Assembly: GCA_947034895.1 (NCBI GenBank)
Contig: OX344761.1
Location: 88,859,447-88,923,446, forward strand
Source: Rhytidiadelphus loreus
Lineage: Eukaryota; Streptophyta; Bryopsida; Hypnales; Hylocomiaceae
Length of the DNA stretch: 64,000 nucleotides
Reading direction: 5' to 3'
The notes beneath the pieces are model-generated. The model ran no database searches. It was not told the origin of the DNA and worked only from the letters and a program-made list of their open reading frames with translations. This document shows positions 28,636 to 39,629 of this stretch, in pieces. The position numbers and the translations under genes are program-made. The number at the start of each line of letters is the position of its first letter. Position 1 is the first letter of the stretch.

Positions 28636-28752
28636 TGTCGTGTCACTCCGTATCGCTAACAATAAGTGTTGTAAACTACATGTACTACCACATACACACA
28701 TGCCCACATGCAAATCCACACTACAGCAAGGCATGAATGAAGAACCATTCAA
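28636..28752. repeat. 117-bp repeat on the outer side of the left gypsy LTR segment, copy 1
   Basis: This block, starting TGTCGTGTCACTCCGTAT, is repeated in direct orientation at 29131-29248. The two copies sandwich the LTR-derived segment 28753-29128. It indicates rearrangement or LTR-internal duplication at the 3' end of the gypsy element. Confidence 0.85.
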
Positions 28753-29128
28753 TAATAAGCTTCCCAAATATTCCAAGGTTGCTTCTACTTTGTCTCAATT
28801 GGATTAGTCTTGCAAAACAAGATGAATCAAGGAATAACACTAGTAAAGATTGGTATAACAACCAACCATCATTACTTCCATGCTCCAATTCCAATCAACT
28901 CATAAAACTACACACATATGCAAGACTTGAAGAGAGTGAAGGAGCAAAGGGGCGGCCTAGGGTTACAACCACCCCAAAGGAGCCCCCAAATAGCTTCGTT
29001 CACACCTCCTTTAGTCTCAAAACACTAGTATAGGCCCCCAATGGCCAATACATGGCCATTTGGACAATACTAAGCCTACGACATGCTCTACTGAGCCTAC
29101 CAACCACCCGCCATTGAATAACATGACA
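28753..29128 (-). repeat. LTR-derived segment at the left end of the gypsy element
   Basis: 376 bp are almost identical to 38418-38792. Both end on the plus strand in GAATAACATGACA, so the LTR begins TGTCATG on the element's own strand. The inner limit of the LTR could not be determined because sequence beyond the shared block differs at the two ends. Confidence 0.8.
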
Positions 29129-29130
29129 GT

Positions 29131-29248
29131 TGTCGTATCACTCCGTATTGCTAACAATAAGTGTCGTAAACTACATGTACTACCACATATACACATGCCC
29201 ACATGCAAATCCACACTACAACAAGGCATGAATGAAGAACCATTCAAT
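29131..29248. repeat. 117-bp repeat, copy 2
   Basis: Direct repeat of 28636-28752 with a handful of substitutions. It is followed at 29256-29289 by a compact hairpin with a 10-bp CTAGCTGAGT/ACTCAGCTAG stem and an inner GCG/CGC stem. Confidence 0.85.
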
Positions 29249-29596
29249 TGCCCACCTAGCTGAGTAAAGCGCCTTCGCAACTCAGCTAGCAACAAAAGTC
29301 CAATAAAATAAACTCCCCTACACTCACTATGTAATCAACATGTTGAAGAAGATAGACGAAAAGCCCCCATCCATTGCTGAGCTTGAATCAATCATAAGTG
29401 AAGGGGTAAGCTGGGTACAATTGAGCCCCATCCTCAATTGCTTCCAACATTGTAGTTGGACTCCACAAAATCTCCATCCTAGCTTCAATATCAAGAACCA
29501 CCGTTCATACTCCAACATTAAATGTTACAAAATGACTACATCTTCCGTCAATGAGAAAAGTAATCAGCAACCACTTGAAAAAGTAGTACTAGCTAA

Positions 29597-31507
29597 TCAC
29601 TTTCTACAACGGGGACAAATCCAACGTCCAACAAGAAGAGCAATCAATGGCGGTCGAAGACATGCCATGTGCCAACCTCGTTGATATGAATCACACAATA
29701 ACATTGTTGCAGCACCCTTGTTCCTACCACATACAAAACATTTAAATCCAGGTGGAACCACTGCCAACTCTGGATCCACAGTCCCTTCAATTGGCAAATG
29801 ACAAGGAGCGCAGTTCTTTGTGTTGTTTCTGCACTCTTGTCCATCCTTCCCCTCCAAAAGAAGAACTCCACTAGGCAAAATTGCCTTGACTCTCAAAATG
29901 GTCCGCCCTGTCCATACATCCAAGGTTGTTGGTGCCTCACGTTGTAAATACACGTAATCTCCAACCTTGAACCGTTGAAGTTGAGGCCTATAAGCCCCAC
30001 TTCTAATGCGCGCATATCTAAGAGTATCTCTGTGTTGCACTATCGCCAAATTCTCCATAGCCATTGGCATGGCCCTTTGGAAATACTTAGCTCGATCCTG
30101 TAGCACTTGTGCCCAAACTCCTGGATCATCCAAGTCTACAACTGGATCTAATTTCTCCCTTACCGCCGATGGTAACATTGGCTCTCTGCCATACAATAGC
30201 TCATAAGGGCTATAAGATGCAAGAGATGCCTATCGATTGAAACAATAACCCATCGCTATCCATGGTAACTTCAAATTCCAATCTCGGTGATTGCCTGCCA
30301 ACAATCCGTACTTGCGCAAACCGCGCTTAACTGTCTGAACCACCCTCTCTACTAATCCACCAGCCTCTGGGTGGTTTCTTAATGTTGTACAGTGATCAAT
30401 AAGAGCTTTAGTACAAAGCTCTTCAAATGCCCCTAGAAACTCTCTTCCTTGGTCTGTTAACACCTCAGCTGGAGCTCCAAATCTAGCCAATACACGATCA
30501 AGGAAGGCCGCTGTTGCTAACTCCGAGGAATTTTGTGGTAGTGCCACCAACTCAATCCACTTGCTGAAATGCTCTACCATCACAAGTACATACTTAGCAC
30601 CTCGTGATGTAGTCATCAATGGCATGGCAAAATCAAGACTCCACCTATAGCCCAAACCCATAATTGGCAAAGGCTGTAATTGGGGAGTTAGAGTGTTGAA
30701 GCTTGATCTAACCTGATTACAAACTTCACACCTCCCCACATAGGTTGCTACCTCTTGTCGCATGACCATCCACCAATACAAACCACGTAACATAGAATAT
30801 GTACGAAGCACTCCAAAATGACCCAACTCTTCATGAACCTGACGTATCAATTGAAGATGTTGGTTAGGCCTAGGAACAACCTTCCTTGTTCCATCTGGCC
30901 ATCTACGAAATATAAGACCACCCTCCCAATGAAACCTAGCCAAACGATGGACTACTCGGTCTCTTTCTTGAGATGTAATATTAGGTAGAAACTCCCTATG
31001 CTGAAGACGATGTAGAACCCCTTGGTCTTTCCACACATCACTGGTAACTTGAGGTCCTCTTCCATTTAAATCTTCATCAACAACATCCAATCGAGTCTCT
31101 CCTAAATCTTGGCTGGATCTTCCCTCCATCCAAGCCAAATAAGATGAAGCATGCCATCCTAGCACTACCTCTTGATCACATGTGCCATGCCAGCGGGTAC
31201 CAGTCAAATCTTCCTCCAAGGGACTTGGATTGCGGCTCAAGCCATCAGCATCCAAGTTTTGCAATCTCGCCTTGTGGACTACTTCAAAATCGTATTCTTG
31301 TAACAATAAGGCCCACCTAGCAAGCTTCCCTGTGAGTTTATCAGATTCCATCAACCATTTTAGAGGTTGATGATCAGTCACAAGTGTAAAGCTCTGGCCA
31401 TAGAGGTATGGACGAAAATGTGCAACTGCCCACACCACAGCTAAGCACTCCCCCTCATAAGATGAATATTTGACCTCTGCATCATTGTTGCTTCGTGAAG
31501 CATACAC
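29597..31507 (-). pseudogene. Gypsy RNase H end, integrase and PHD finger
   Basis: The frame starts within RNase H (TDHQPLKWL near 31360). It passes to an HHCC integrase zinc-binding region (VHEELGHFG...CEVC near 30730-30840), then the catalytic core with LDFA, TDQGREF (near 30450) and EAGGLVER (near 30350), the D,D-35-E triad. A TAG at 30227-30229 interrupts the frame. After it come YGREPMLPS, a beta-barrel-like FKVGDYVYLQRE segment, and a C-terminal PHD finger at about 29600-29740: CFVC...MLLCDSY...WHMAC...WICPRC. The fourth zinc ligand is Tyr instead of Cys. A PHD finger reads histone tails, so it could guide integration; chromodomains usually take that place in plant gypsy integrases. Confidence 0.88.
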
Positions 31508-32691
31508 AATAACATATTATTTGCCATCATCATCCTTCTGCGTCAATACAGCTCCAATTCCCAACATACTCCAATCTGTGTAGAGTTGAAAAGGTCGTCG
31601 AGCATCAGGCCTCCTCAACACTGGTGCTGAACCAAGTGCTCCTTTCAAAGCCTCAAGTGCCTTCTCTTGATCAGGACCCCATATCCATTCTTGATCAGCT
31701 CGAGTCAATCAAGTCAATGGTTTAGCTAAGAGACTGAATCCACGAACAAATCGTCGATAATAGTTTTCCAGTCCCATAAAGGCTCTCAACCTTGATACAT
31801 CTCTAGGAATTGGAATCATTTTCAATGCTTCCACCTTCGTGTAATCATATGTCCCAAATAAGGCAGCTGATCATGGAAGAATTTACATTTTCCGTGATGT
31901 AGGCGAAGACCCCAAGCTTGCAGCCTCTCAAAGACTTGCTGCAAGTGTTTTACATGCTCCTCCGGTGTATCACTAAAGATAATCACATCATCTATGTAAC
32001 ACCGAGAAAATGGCAACCCTTTCAAGACTTGATCCATAACACATTGGAACTTTGTTGGGGCATTCTTCAAGCCAAAGGGTAAGAACTTCCAATGGAAAAG
32101 CATATCTCTTCCATCCTCATCTACTCCCCAAAATGCCGTCTTCACCCTATCTTCAAGTCTCAATGGCAATTAATGGTATCCAGACCTCAAGTCCAAAGTA
32201 CTACAGACTTTTACCCTTCCAACTGCATCAAATAACTCCTTAGGTGTTGGCATAGGATATCGCTCTGATTTTGTTTTCTTGTTAACAGGACGATAATCTC
32301 CACACATCCGTTTCTCCGTCCAATTTCCAAGAACATCTTTCTTTGCTGGCATCACCGTGGCACATGCATACTCTCCATCTGAGAGTTCTACCAATCCGGC
32401 GTCCAAAAGTTCTTTGCACCTCAATTTGACCCCGTCTCTTTCTGAAAGGCTGAGTCTATATGGGTGTCTAAATACTGGATGATCATCTTCTAGTTGAATT
32501 CTTACAAACTTGCCTTTATAACCCTCCAAGTCAGTGAGTTTAAAAGCAAAGCAAGCCCTATACGAGCGAATGAATGCTCGCACCTTTCGTGCCTCTGCAC
32601 CAGTGAGTCCCATACCTATATCCATCTCCCAATCTTTGTCAATTGGCAAGATTATTTCTTTCTTTTGAGACCCCTTCGGTGGTACTGGCAC
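31508..32691 (-). pseudogene. Gypsy reverse transcriptase and RNase H N-terminal part
   Basis: Reverse transcriptase blocks occur in order: RHPYRLS near 32465, MCGDYRPVNKKT near 32300, STLDLRSGYH, FLPFGLKNAP near 32080 and the catalytic YIDDVIIFS near 31990, then LPYLGHMI. A TAA at 32170-32172 replaces a conserved codon right after GYH. The frame changes by one position somewhere between about 31720 and 31840. RNase H then begins with LYTDWSMLGIGAVL near 31590. A TAA stands at 31517-31519. Not functional as it stands. Confidence 0.9.
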
Positions 32692-32703
32692 TACCTTTGG
32701 TTG

Positions 32704-33128
32704 CTAGTTTGAAGGGCTTGCACCATTGTCCTTCTCTAAGACAATAGATGCATCTTCACCTTCTTTCATTTCAACTAAGCCATTTCCACTAGCATCACAA
32801 ACCACATCATTTGTAGAGTGAGATGATGTGGTGATATACGGGTTCTCTCTGGTAAGAAACACCCTCTTAAACTTTTCTTTGGCATCTTCCATATCCAAGT
32901 CTTGGGCTAATGCTGCCAATACACGTTGTCCTCACAAATCATCTTCTACAAGCCACTCCATAGCATATTGAGCTCTCTTCTTTTCAAATATTTGGCTCCA
33001 AGCTTGCTCACTATCATGCCATGCCTTAGCATTTAGAGTAGCCATCTTCTCCACTACTAGAGGCACAACACCCTTTGCCCCCTGGCCTGAAACATCTGCC
33101 CCCAGATGGCCTTGAAGGCCAAGTTTCT
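32704..33128 (-). pseudogene. Linker between methyltransferase and reverse transcriptase in the gypsy polyprotein
   Basis: The same frame as the reverse transcriptase continues upstream, interrupted by a TAG at 32704-32706 and a TGA at 32932-32934. The sequence is acidic and charged, with no domain I recognise. It physically joins the methyltransferase C-terminus to the polymerase, supporting a single gag-pol polyprotein. Confidence 0.7.
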
Positions 33129-33129
33129 T

Positions 33130-33866
33130 GTGCCGTTGAACTGCTAGGCATATCCCAACAAACCAAACCATAGATGTTAAGTCCATGGCTTGTCCAAGAC
33201 AATGGTGCCGTTGAGACTCTGTTAAACCAAGCCTGGTCCGCCATTGCGAAAAGCAAAAGACCGAGGATAACTCATCAACGTAGGAAATGCCAATCGAGGC
33301 ATTCCTACACGGTTGATTATAGCTAATGGTGGTTGATCTTCTTGCACCACTGGTTGGGCCGATCGCCCCTCCTCCAATATGTCATCAAGATGTTTGCCCT
33401 CGGGACGACTAATGCAATGTAATGCCGCAGAAATCCCTCGCATATGAGCCAAATTGGTCCACTTCCACCGTAAACGATGGGCGTAAGAACCAAGGGCTGC
33501 AGCATCCACTGCCACTGGCTCACCAAGGTGCTGACATACCAATCGTACATCCTCGTGAACTTGAGCTCCAACATCTCCCAATGGAGGCACATTCTCAAGG
33601 ACATAAGCCACACTTGTAGCTTGTCTACATTGCCACCAATGCAACAACCGTAAAAGCTCCCAAAATAAACTTGATCGTGGGTCTTGGAGTCCTTGGCGAG
33701 AACCAGCCCGGGAATGCCCTTGGCAAGGCCATCCAGCCATCACAAGGTCCACTTGGCCCAACCTCGAAAGATCTTCTTCTCCAATCAAGGCAATGTCTGA
33801 AGGAACTCGAGACATACAACCTTGAATAGCGCTTGCAGGTAGTTGCTTTGGATATTTCATTTTTAA
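33130..33866 (-). pseudogene. C5 cytosine DNA methyltransferase, motifs IV to X, within gypsy pol
   Basis: Motif IV is DLVMAGWPCQGHSRAG (catalytic Pro-Cys near 33750), followed by a GLQDPRSSLFWE helix. Motif VI is YVLENVPP, and motif VIII is AHRLRWKWTNL. A LDDILEEGR block and AFPTLMSYPRSFAF follow. The frame then shifts by one base near 33225, after which motif X-like RHHCLGQAMDLT appears. The spacing of ENV to AHR and the RLRWKW form resemble the DNMT3/DRM type more than DNMT1 or CMT. The catalytic Cys is retained. The upstream part with motif I lies beyond the MITE. Retrotransposon capture of methyltransferases is known from dinoflagellates and a charophyte alga (de Mendoza and colleagues 2018, from memory). 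Confidence 0.88.
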
Positions 33867-34080
33867 CACTACAAGAAAAGTTGTCCAAAATGACAGAAAC
33901 TCGTCCGAATCAACAAGTCCTAATTGACAAAAAATTGACAAATTTTTGTCGATTTGGACAAATTTCTGTTAATTCAATCAATTTTTTGTCCAAATCGACA
34001 AAAATTTGTCAATTTTTTGTCAATTAGGACTTGTTGATTTGGACCAATTTATGTCATTTTGGACAGCTTTTCTTGTAGTG
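33867..34080. mobile_element. 214-bp CACTA-type foldback MITE inserted in the methyltransferase
   Basis: The terminal inverted repeats CACTACAAGAAAAG and CTTTTCTTGTAGTG are flanked by TAA on both sides (33864-33866 and 34081-34083). Almost the whole element is self-complementary about a centre near 33973. Its position splits methyltransferase motif I from motif IV. The length of the insert plus one TAA explains exactly the frame difference between the two flanking coding parts. Confidence 0.93.
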
Positions 34081-34083
34081 TAA

Positions 34084-37000
34084 CTGCTCCAAATGATGTT
34101 TTGCAGCTCTACTCACCACTCTATTGTTGTCCACATAGGTATAACTTTGTATAGAAAATCTTGCCTCCAAAATTGCAGCCAAACCAGTACCAAGTCCAGC
34201 AAATAGCTCCACAAGAACTATGCCCTTAGGATCATCAGAAAGATCCACAAGTTGTTGTAGAGGTGGTAGTGTGTGTTGTGGTTTCCATAGCTGCTGGTTT
34301 ACTTTCTCCACTAATTCATAGCATTTCTCAGCTAAACCTTTTGGTGAAATCCATGGTGGTATGGGATCCTTGGGATGTCTTACAAATGAGTTGATTTTGC
34401 CTTGTGTTGGCGTATCTAACTCTGGAGGTGAGTCTATAGCAGACATGTTGCCCTCTAATAGAAAATCTCCGGTTGCAAACCACTCTGCAACACACCCATA
34501 CACTGCCACCAATCCCTCAACCACGCCAGCAAAAGCTCCAAAGATGACCGGAATCACCTCCTTCCATCCATCTCCTTGTGACCACCCTAGTCGAAACCAT
34601 GCCTCCTCAATCCAAGAATCATGACCAAAACCAATGGGGTACAAAGCTTGCTGCCCCAAAAGAATGTCATAGCTTATAGCATTTGTTACAACACACCTCA
34701 CAGAGATGTGAGTGTACGCATCAGTGCCCACCTTGAACCGAAGTTGTAGGGGCTCTTTCGTCATCCCCGTAGGCTGCTCTGTGCCCCCTAGCGATGTTGA
34801 TATGGTGAAAGGACATGGCTCCAAGTCACTAGCAAGAAGCCCCAAACTCTGAGCTAGCAACTTGCCTAGCATAACTAGTTGGGCTCCTGTATCAAGCAAT
34901 ACTTTTTGTGGAAACACTTGAGATGCTTTACCTCGATCCACAAAAAAGACATGACTAGAATTAGCCAAACGCACCACTCCAGGCTTGACTTGCAAACGCT
35001 CACGAGTTGCACGAGCTGGTACCGTTGCCAAATAGCTTGTGGCAACTTCAACATCACTTCCAACAGTTTCTCCACTTGAATTCAAGTTGCTATCAAACTC
35101 TCCTTCTGAAGGAGGTTCTTTTGGCCACCCCTTCCAACATCGCAAGGCATTTGCTGCTCCTTTAACAACATCCTTCTTTGTGCACTCATCACCCTCAGCC
35201 AAAGAAGACTCTTCCATCTTCCTCATGGCCAAATCAGCAGGCATCTGGACCGTACCTTGCATTATTTTTCCTGCCATATGATATACAGCAGCTGCATCAA
35301 AGTTACCACTGTGCAATTGGACCCCCGAGAACAATGGAACCTCCAAGAGTTTGAGAGCCAAACTCTTTACCATGTCTCCCTTTTTTGGTGAATCTCTTTC
35401 ACTAGAAACTGTTCCAAGTGATGGACCACTCACTACATCTGCTAGACCAAATGGCAATGGCAATTTTGATTGCCCAATGCTATCAGGAGGCCCATGGTGG
35501 CGCACGTGAGGTCGACTTTGGTTGCTTGAATTTTCTTCCACCATGGATGCCACAGGCACAGAACTAGCTTGAAATCTAGTGGCCACTGCTGCAACCACCT
35601 CACCAAGTGCACCATACTCAAACCTATCTGATCTAGGCTTTGAGCTAGAAGGTGTTGGTGTGATCTTTGTCGTCGCCGCAACTAGCAATGCTAGAGTATT
35701 TTGCAACTCTCCCATACGTGCCTCCAGATTGTTGCCCCCAGAATTTGATCCACTTCCTTGAGCAGCTTGTGGGGTAAATGATTGAGGCCTCAGTTGTGGA
35801 TTCTTCACCCAACACTTATCCTCTATGTGACCAACCTGGCTACAAGGTGCATAAGTGCATTTTGAAGGTGTACTTCCACTTTGAGCCTTCTTTGGTTGCC
35901 CCTTGTTTGCCGTAGATGCATTACCCTTGGTGGTAGCTGGTTGCCCACCGCTCTTGCCCTCAGATGATATATTTGTAGGACAATCTCTCTTCCCATGTCC
36001 TAGCAATCCACAATTCCAACACCGCATATGAGGATTGGCTACTACCTCCACTTCAGCTGCCATAGCAACTTGCTTGGAGGCCTTAGGAGTCCCTTGGCTT
36101 TTGCTAGAGCCACCAACAACGGCCTTAGATTGGCTTGTTGTTGAAGTCATGATGGATGACAGTCTCCCAGCCTCCTCTACACATAGCCCTCGATCCAATT
36201 GTTCCACAACAGCAAAGGCCTGTGCTAAAGTAGCCCGACCTCCATACAGTAACAATATGTGAGGGTGTGCCATGTCACGAATCTTCTTGTCTTGCTTCCC
36301 CATGTAAAGCTCCACCAACTGTCGCTCCGTAAATGCATCTCCACTTTCACAGGCAAATTTGGAAAGCCTTGCATACATGATGCGGGGAGTATCTCCAGTT
36401 TCTTTCTTGAAGTCTTGGATGTGGCGCACGCGATCTCGGCGAATACCACCAAATTCCATCTCCAAATGTTTGAAAATCAATTGAAGAGGATCAAACTGAG
36501 GAGGAGGGCCCATTGTGGCTATTGCCTCGGTTGAAGCTCGAGACAACCGAGAGATGAATGTAGCTGCAGTCCCATCAGTGCCACTTGTAGCGGCTCTTGG
36601 GTGCAACCGTGCAGCACGTGCTGCATTAGGGCCCGAGGTAGCTTCTGCACCCCGCTCATCATCTCCATCACCAGTCCTTGAAGCCACAACTGCTGGAATC
36701 GCAACTCCCTCCTTCAATGCGGTGACTAACTCCACCCTTCGAGCCCAATAGTCTTCTACCTCCTCCAATTCAAATCTATGATCCTCAAACCAAGAATCAT
36801 AAGCTTGTAGAGCCTCAAACTCAAGATGGGCGGGCAATTGTTCAAATGCCCACCAATCATTGAACAACGCATTGCGTTGTCTTTGTGTTCATTGCCAAGA
36901 ACGAAACCTAGTCTTCCAATCGTTGAAGGCCACGCCTTTAGCTCTCCTTGAGTAGCGGTCACGAACCATAGATCCACCGCCATGGTCCTCCATGATGCCA

Positions 37001-37131
37001 AAAGCACTGATCCCCCAAATTTTGGGTGGATCAATAGTCACAATTGGCAAGGCTGGCTCCTCATCACCCTCTGCACCACGAATATCAAAGTCTTCTAATA
37101 TGTTGTAGTCACGAGTACGTGTCTGTACCAC
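34084..37131 (-). pseudogene. Gypsy gag, aspartic protease and methyltransferase motif I
   Basis: Translation starts at the ATG at 37129-37131. A TGA at 36889-36891 breaks it, then the frame is open for over 900 codons. The gag core includes FDPLQLIFKHLEMEFGG and a Glu-rich helix. Two zinc knuckles follow: CWNCGLLGHGKRDC near 36020 and CTYAPCSQVGHIEDKC near 35840. A Ser/Thr/Pro-rich spacer leads to the protease with VLLDTGAQLVMLG near 34900 and YDILLGQQAL near 34660. After about 120 residues comes VLVELFAGLGTG near 34200, methyltransferase motif I (SAM binding), followed by YTYVDNN, the motif II region. The MITE interrupts the frame at 34080. Gag, protease and methyltransferase share one frame, so this is an in-frame fusion rather than a neighbour gene. 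Confidence 0.9.
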
Positions 37132-37639
37132 AAATAATCTTCAAACGTCGAATCTTCTACTCCACCGTCGAACTGCTCAACGTTGGCCTATCCTGTTGCG
37201 GCTCTAGATTGGTTCAAGTCGCAAGGTAGGGATAAGAAACCACAAGATATGGGACGGGTAGAACCGATGGCATACCACGAGATACCATCGATGAAATGGA
37301 TCCTAAACCTCAAACTTACGGTTTGTTGGTCATCAACTTAGTCCACCGCAAGAACAGAGCAATTCTCGACCATGTGGGTCATCAATCCCACTTCGTCACC
37401 ACGACAAGAAATGCAGCTGAGCAATGGTATGACCCACGCCACTCGCAACAACAATAGTTTACAAAGCGTAAATGAAGCCTCCAAAATAGGCCAAAGTATC
37501 ACAATTACAAGCAATTAACTGTAAGCCCTCTAAACCCTTCTAACTAGACTCCATCTATACTTCCCAAACTAAAACCAACCTCTACTATAATAGACAATTA
37601 CCACTATTTTTTTTTTTTTTTTTTTTGTAGTAATTTTCT

Positions 37640-37800
37640 CAAAACAACTCCAAAATTACTGCAGTAACTATCTAGGTAATTTTCAAAATTACCCCAGTAA
37701 CTACCCCAGTAACTTCCAAAATTACCCTAGTAACTACCCTAGTAACTTCCAAAATTACCCCAGTAACTACCTTAGTAACTTCCAAAAATTACCCTGATAA
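37640..37800. repeat. Short tandem repeat in the gypsy 5' leader or LTR
   Basis: About four to five imperfect copies of a unit of roughly 33 bp built from CAGTAACTACC and TTCCAAAATTACC blocks. It lies between the gag start and the LTR-derived segment. No coding potential. Confidence 0.8.
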
Positions 37801-38417
37801 TTGGTTCGGTAATACTAAAAGTTACTCTAGTAACTAGTCCGGTAACTTCTCAAAGTCAACCGGTCTTCGTCTCTCTCATTATTCCAAGCTATCAACGCTT
37901 GAAAAACATCAACAATCCTCACAAAAACACCTCCAAAAACAAACCCCAATGCAAAATTTCAAAACGCCATAACTTTCTCAATATTTGGTAGTTTTTGGCA
38001 ATTTTGCAGTTTTTGGATAGCTTACACTATTTGTGATCTTTCTAACACTAAACAACCACCTAAATGGCCCCAAAACACCAAATCATCACTTTTGCATGTT
38101 TGGTCCAGCACACATGAGGGTTTCCACCAATCTACTCAAACTCTCATAACTTTTGCAAAAAGTGTCGAAATTGCTTAAAACTTGTTTCTATGGAATTCTT
38201 ACATCAAAGAGCTTCTTCTTAGATCTTCATGGCACCTTTGGAAGCTCTCCAACACCCTCCACCTCTACATCAGCACCTCCAACACCAAAGCTCCAAAACT
38301 TGAATTTGCCAGAGCTTCCGCACGTCACCACCAACGCCAACAACTCCAATATACCAAATCAAACCTCTCTAACAACTCTAGTGCTCTCACATCAGCACCT
38401 ACACCACTCTCTTCAAG

Positions 38418-38792
38418 TAATAAGCTTCCCAAATATTCCAAGGTTGCTTCTACTTTGTCTCAATTGGATTAGTCTTGCAAAACAAGATGAATCAAGGAAT
38501 AACACTAGTAAAGATTGGTATAACAACCAACCATCATTACTTCCGTGCTCCAATTCCAATCAACTCATAAAACTACACACATATGCAAGACTTGAAGAGA
38601 GTGAAGGAGCAAAGGGCGGCCTAGGGTTACAACCACCCCAAAGGAGCCCCCAAATAGCTCCGTTCACACCTCCTTTAGTCTCAAAACACTAGTATAGGCC
38701 CCCAATGGCCAATATATGGCCATTTGGACAATACTAAGCCTACGACATGCTCTATTGAGCCTACCAACCACCCGCCATTGAATAACATGACA
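38418..38792 (-). repeat. LTR-derived segment at the right (5') end of the gypsy element
   Basis: Almost identical to 28753-29128. It ends at the junction with copia leader DNA (38793 onward). High similarity of the two copies, set against the many stops in the coding region, suggests either late gene conversion or that the element was already defective when inserted. Confidence 0.8.
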
Positions 38793-39403
38793 CTTTGACT
38801 ATTGGCCAAAACCTCTCAACCTTAAATAATGTCATGCAATATTTTCAAATATTAGAAATGTACCATCAAATTTTGTAACATCTTTATTGTCGATCACTCT
38901 ATGACAACTTGTCATAATTAGATTAATTTGTATTAAAATCTACAGTAGAGGGAATTTTGAGGGCAAAAACAACCCATTTCAGGCCTATTCCAAATGATGT
39001 TTCCACGGCAATAAAAGACTGCAGCGCGGTCAAATTTTTGTTTTTTAAATTAAAAAAGAAATGATTGAAAATTGAAAATTGAAAAAATATGAAAAAAAAT
39101 TGAAAAAAAAATTATTTTATTTTATATTTTTTAAAATGATGTGACCCAGTCTTGACCACGTCTAATTGCGCAGTTGGTAGCGTTCCCAATGCAATCGAGA
39201 GAGATTTCAAAGTCGGGAATTCACACGCTTCCGGAGGCTCCAAATATCTTATAATGCTTTACTTAGAAGCTTTGAAATTTCCTTTATCCAAGCTAATTGT
39301 TTTGAATACATTATGTGCTTCTACATGAATGACCTATTGTGTGTTAAGAAATACATGCTAGAAGACACATATGGAAATAATTGGAATCACTTTAATATCA
39401 CAT

Positions 39404-39624
39404 TGAATACAAAAGAGCATCACACACATATCTTGAAGAAAAAAAATACATTATATATTGATATACTCAAAATACAGTATCAATAAATATGAGGGAGAAG
39501 GTAACATGAAAAGTCAAGTTACTAAGACACAACTCTTAGGTTCATAAGATACATTGTTACTAAAGGACATATCTCTTAGATGCTAGATACTAAAACTTAA
39601 GTAAATTGTAATACTAATAATACC
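39404..39624 (-). repeat. 5' LTR of the copia element
   Basis: Partner of 19442-19668, clearly diverged from it. On its inner side the plus strand reads GGAATCACTTTAATATCACA, a worn version of the complement of the initiator-methionine tRNA 3' end used as primer site by most copia elements. Outer neighbour: TTTAT target duplication. Confidence 0.82.
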
Positions 39625-39629
39625 TTTAT

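Larger units (their letters stand above)
28551..38792 (-). mobile_element. Ty3/gypsy retrotransposon encoding a cytosine DNA methyltransferase and a PHD finger
   Basis: The order of domains on the minus strand, right to left, is gag with two zinc knuckles, aspartic protease, C5 DNA methyltransferase, reverse transcriptase, RNase H, integrase, and a C-terminal PHD finger. Reverse transcriptase before RNase H before integrase marks Ty3/gypsy. A 375-bp direct repeat near both ends (28753-29128 and 38418-38792) is LTR-derived. The right edge ends ...CATGACA. The flanks CTTTC (28546-28550) and CTTTG (38793-38797) are a possible 5-bp duplication with one mismatch. The coding region has about six stops, two frameshifts and one MITE, so it is inactive here. 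Confidence 0.85.
19442..39624 (-). mobile_element. Ty1/copia retrotransposon, decayed and split by nested insertions
   Basis: Two related LTRs (19442-19668 and 39404-39624) lie in the same orientation and are flanked outside by the same 5-bp target duplication, TTTAT (19437-19441 and 39625-39629). A purine-rich tract on the minus strand abuts the left LTR. Next to the right LTR, 39383-39403 resembles an initiator-methionine tRNA primer site. Between them, read leftward, are remnants of gag with a zinc knuckle, integrase, reverse transcriptase and RNase H in copia order. All the other DNA inside arrived later. Every domain carries stops or shifts, so the element is dead. Confidence 0.85.

Noticed and set aside
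33026..33256. Minus-strand frame over the methyltransferase C-terminus
   Set aside because: Wrong phase. Motif X-like residues lie in a different frame that continues into the reverse transcriptase.
38153..38692. 179-codon plus-strand frame at the right end of the gypsy element
   Set aside because: Ser/Thr/Pro-rich frame created by the LTR sequence on the strand opposite the element; no domain.
39155..39235. Possible tRNA-derived SINE head (GCGCAGTTGGTAGCG)
   Set aside because: The A box is good, but the B box is degenerate and no tail or target duplication could be defined, so I did not call it.
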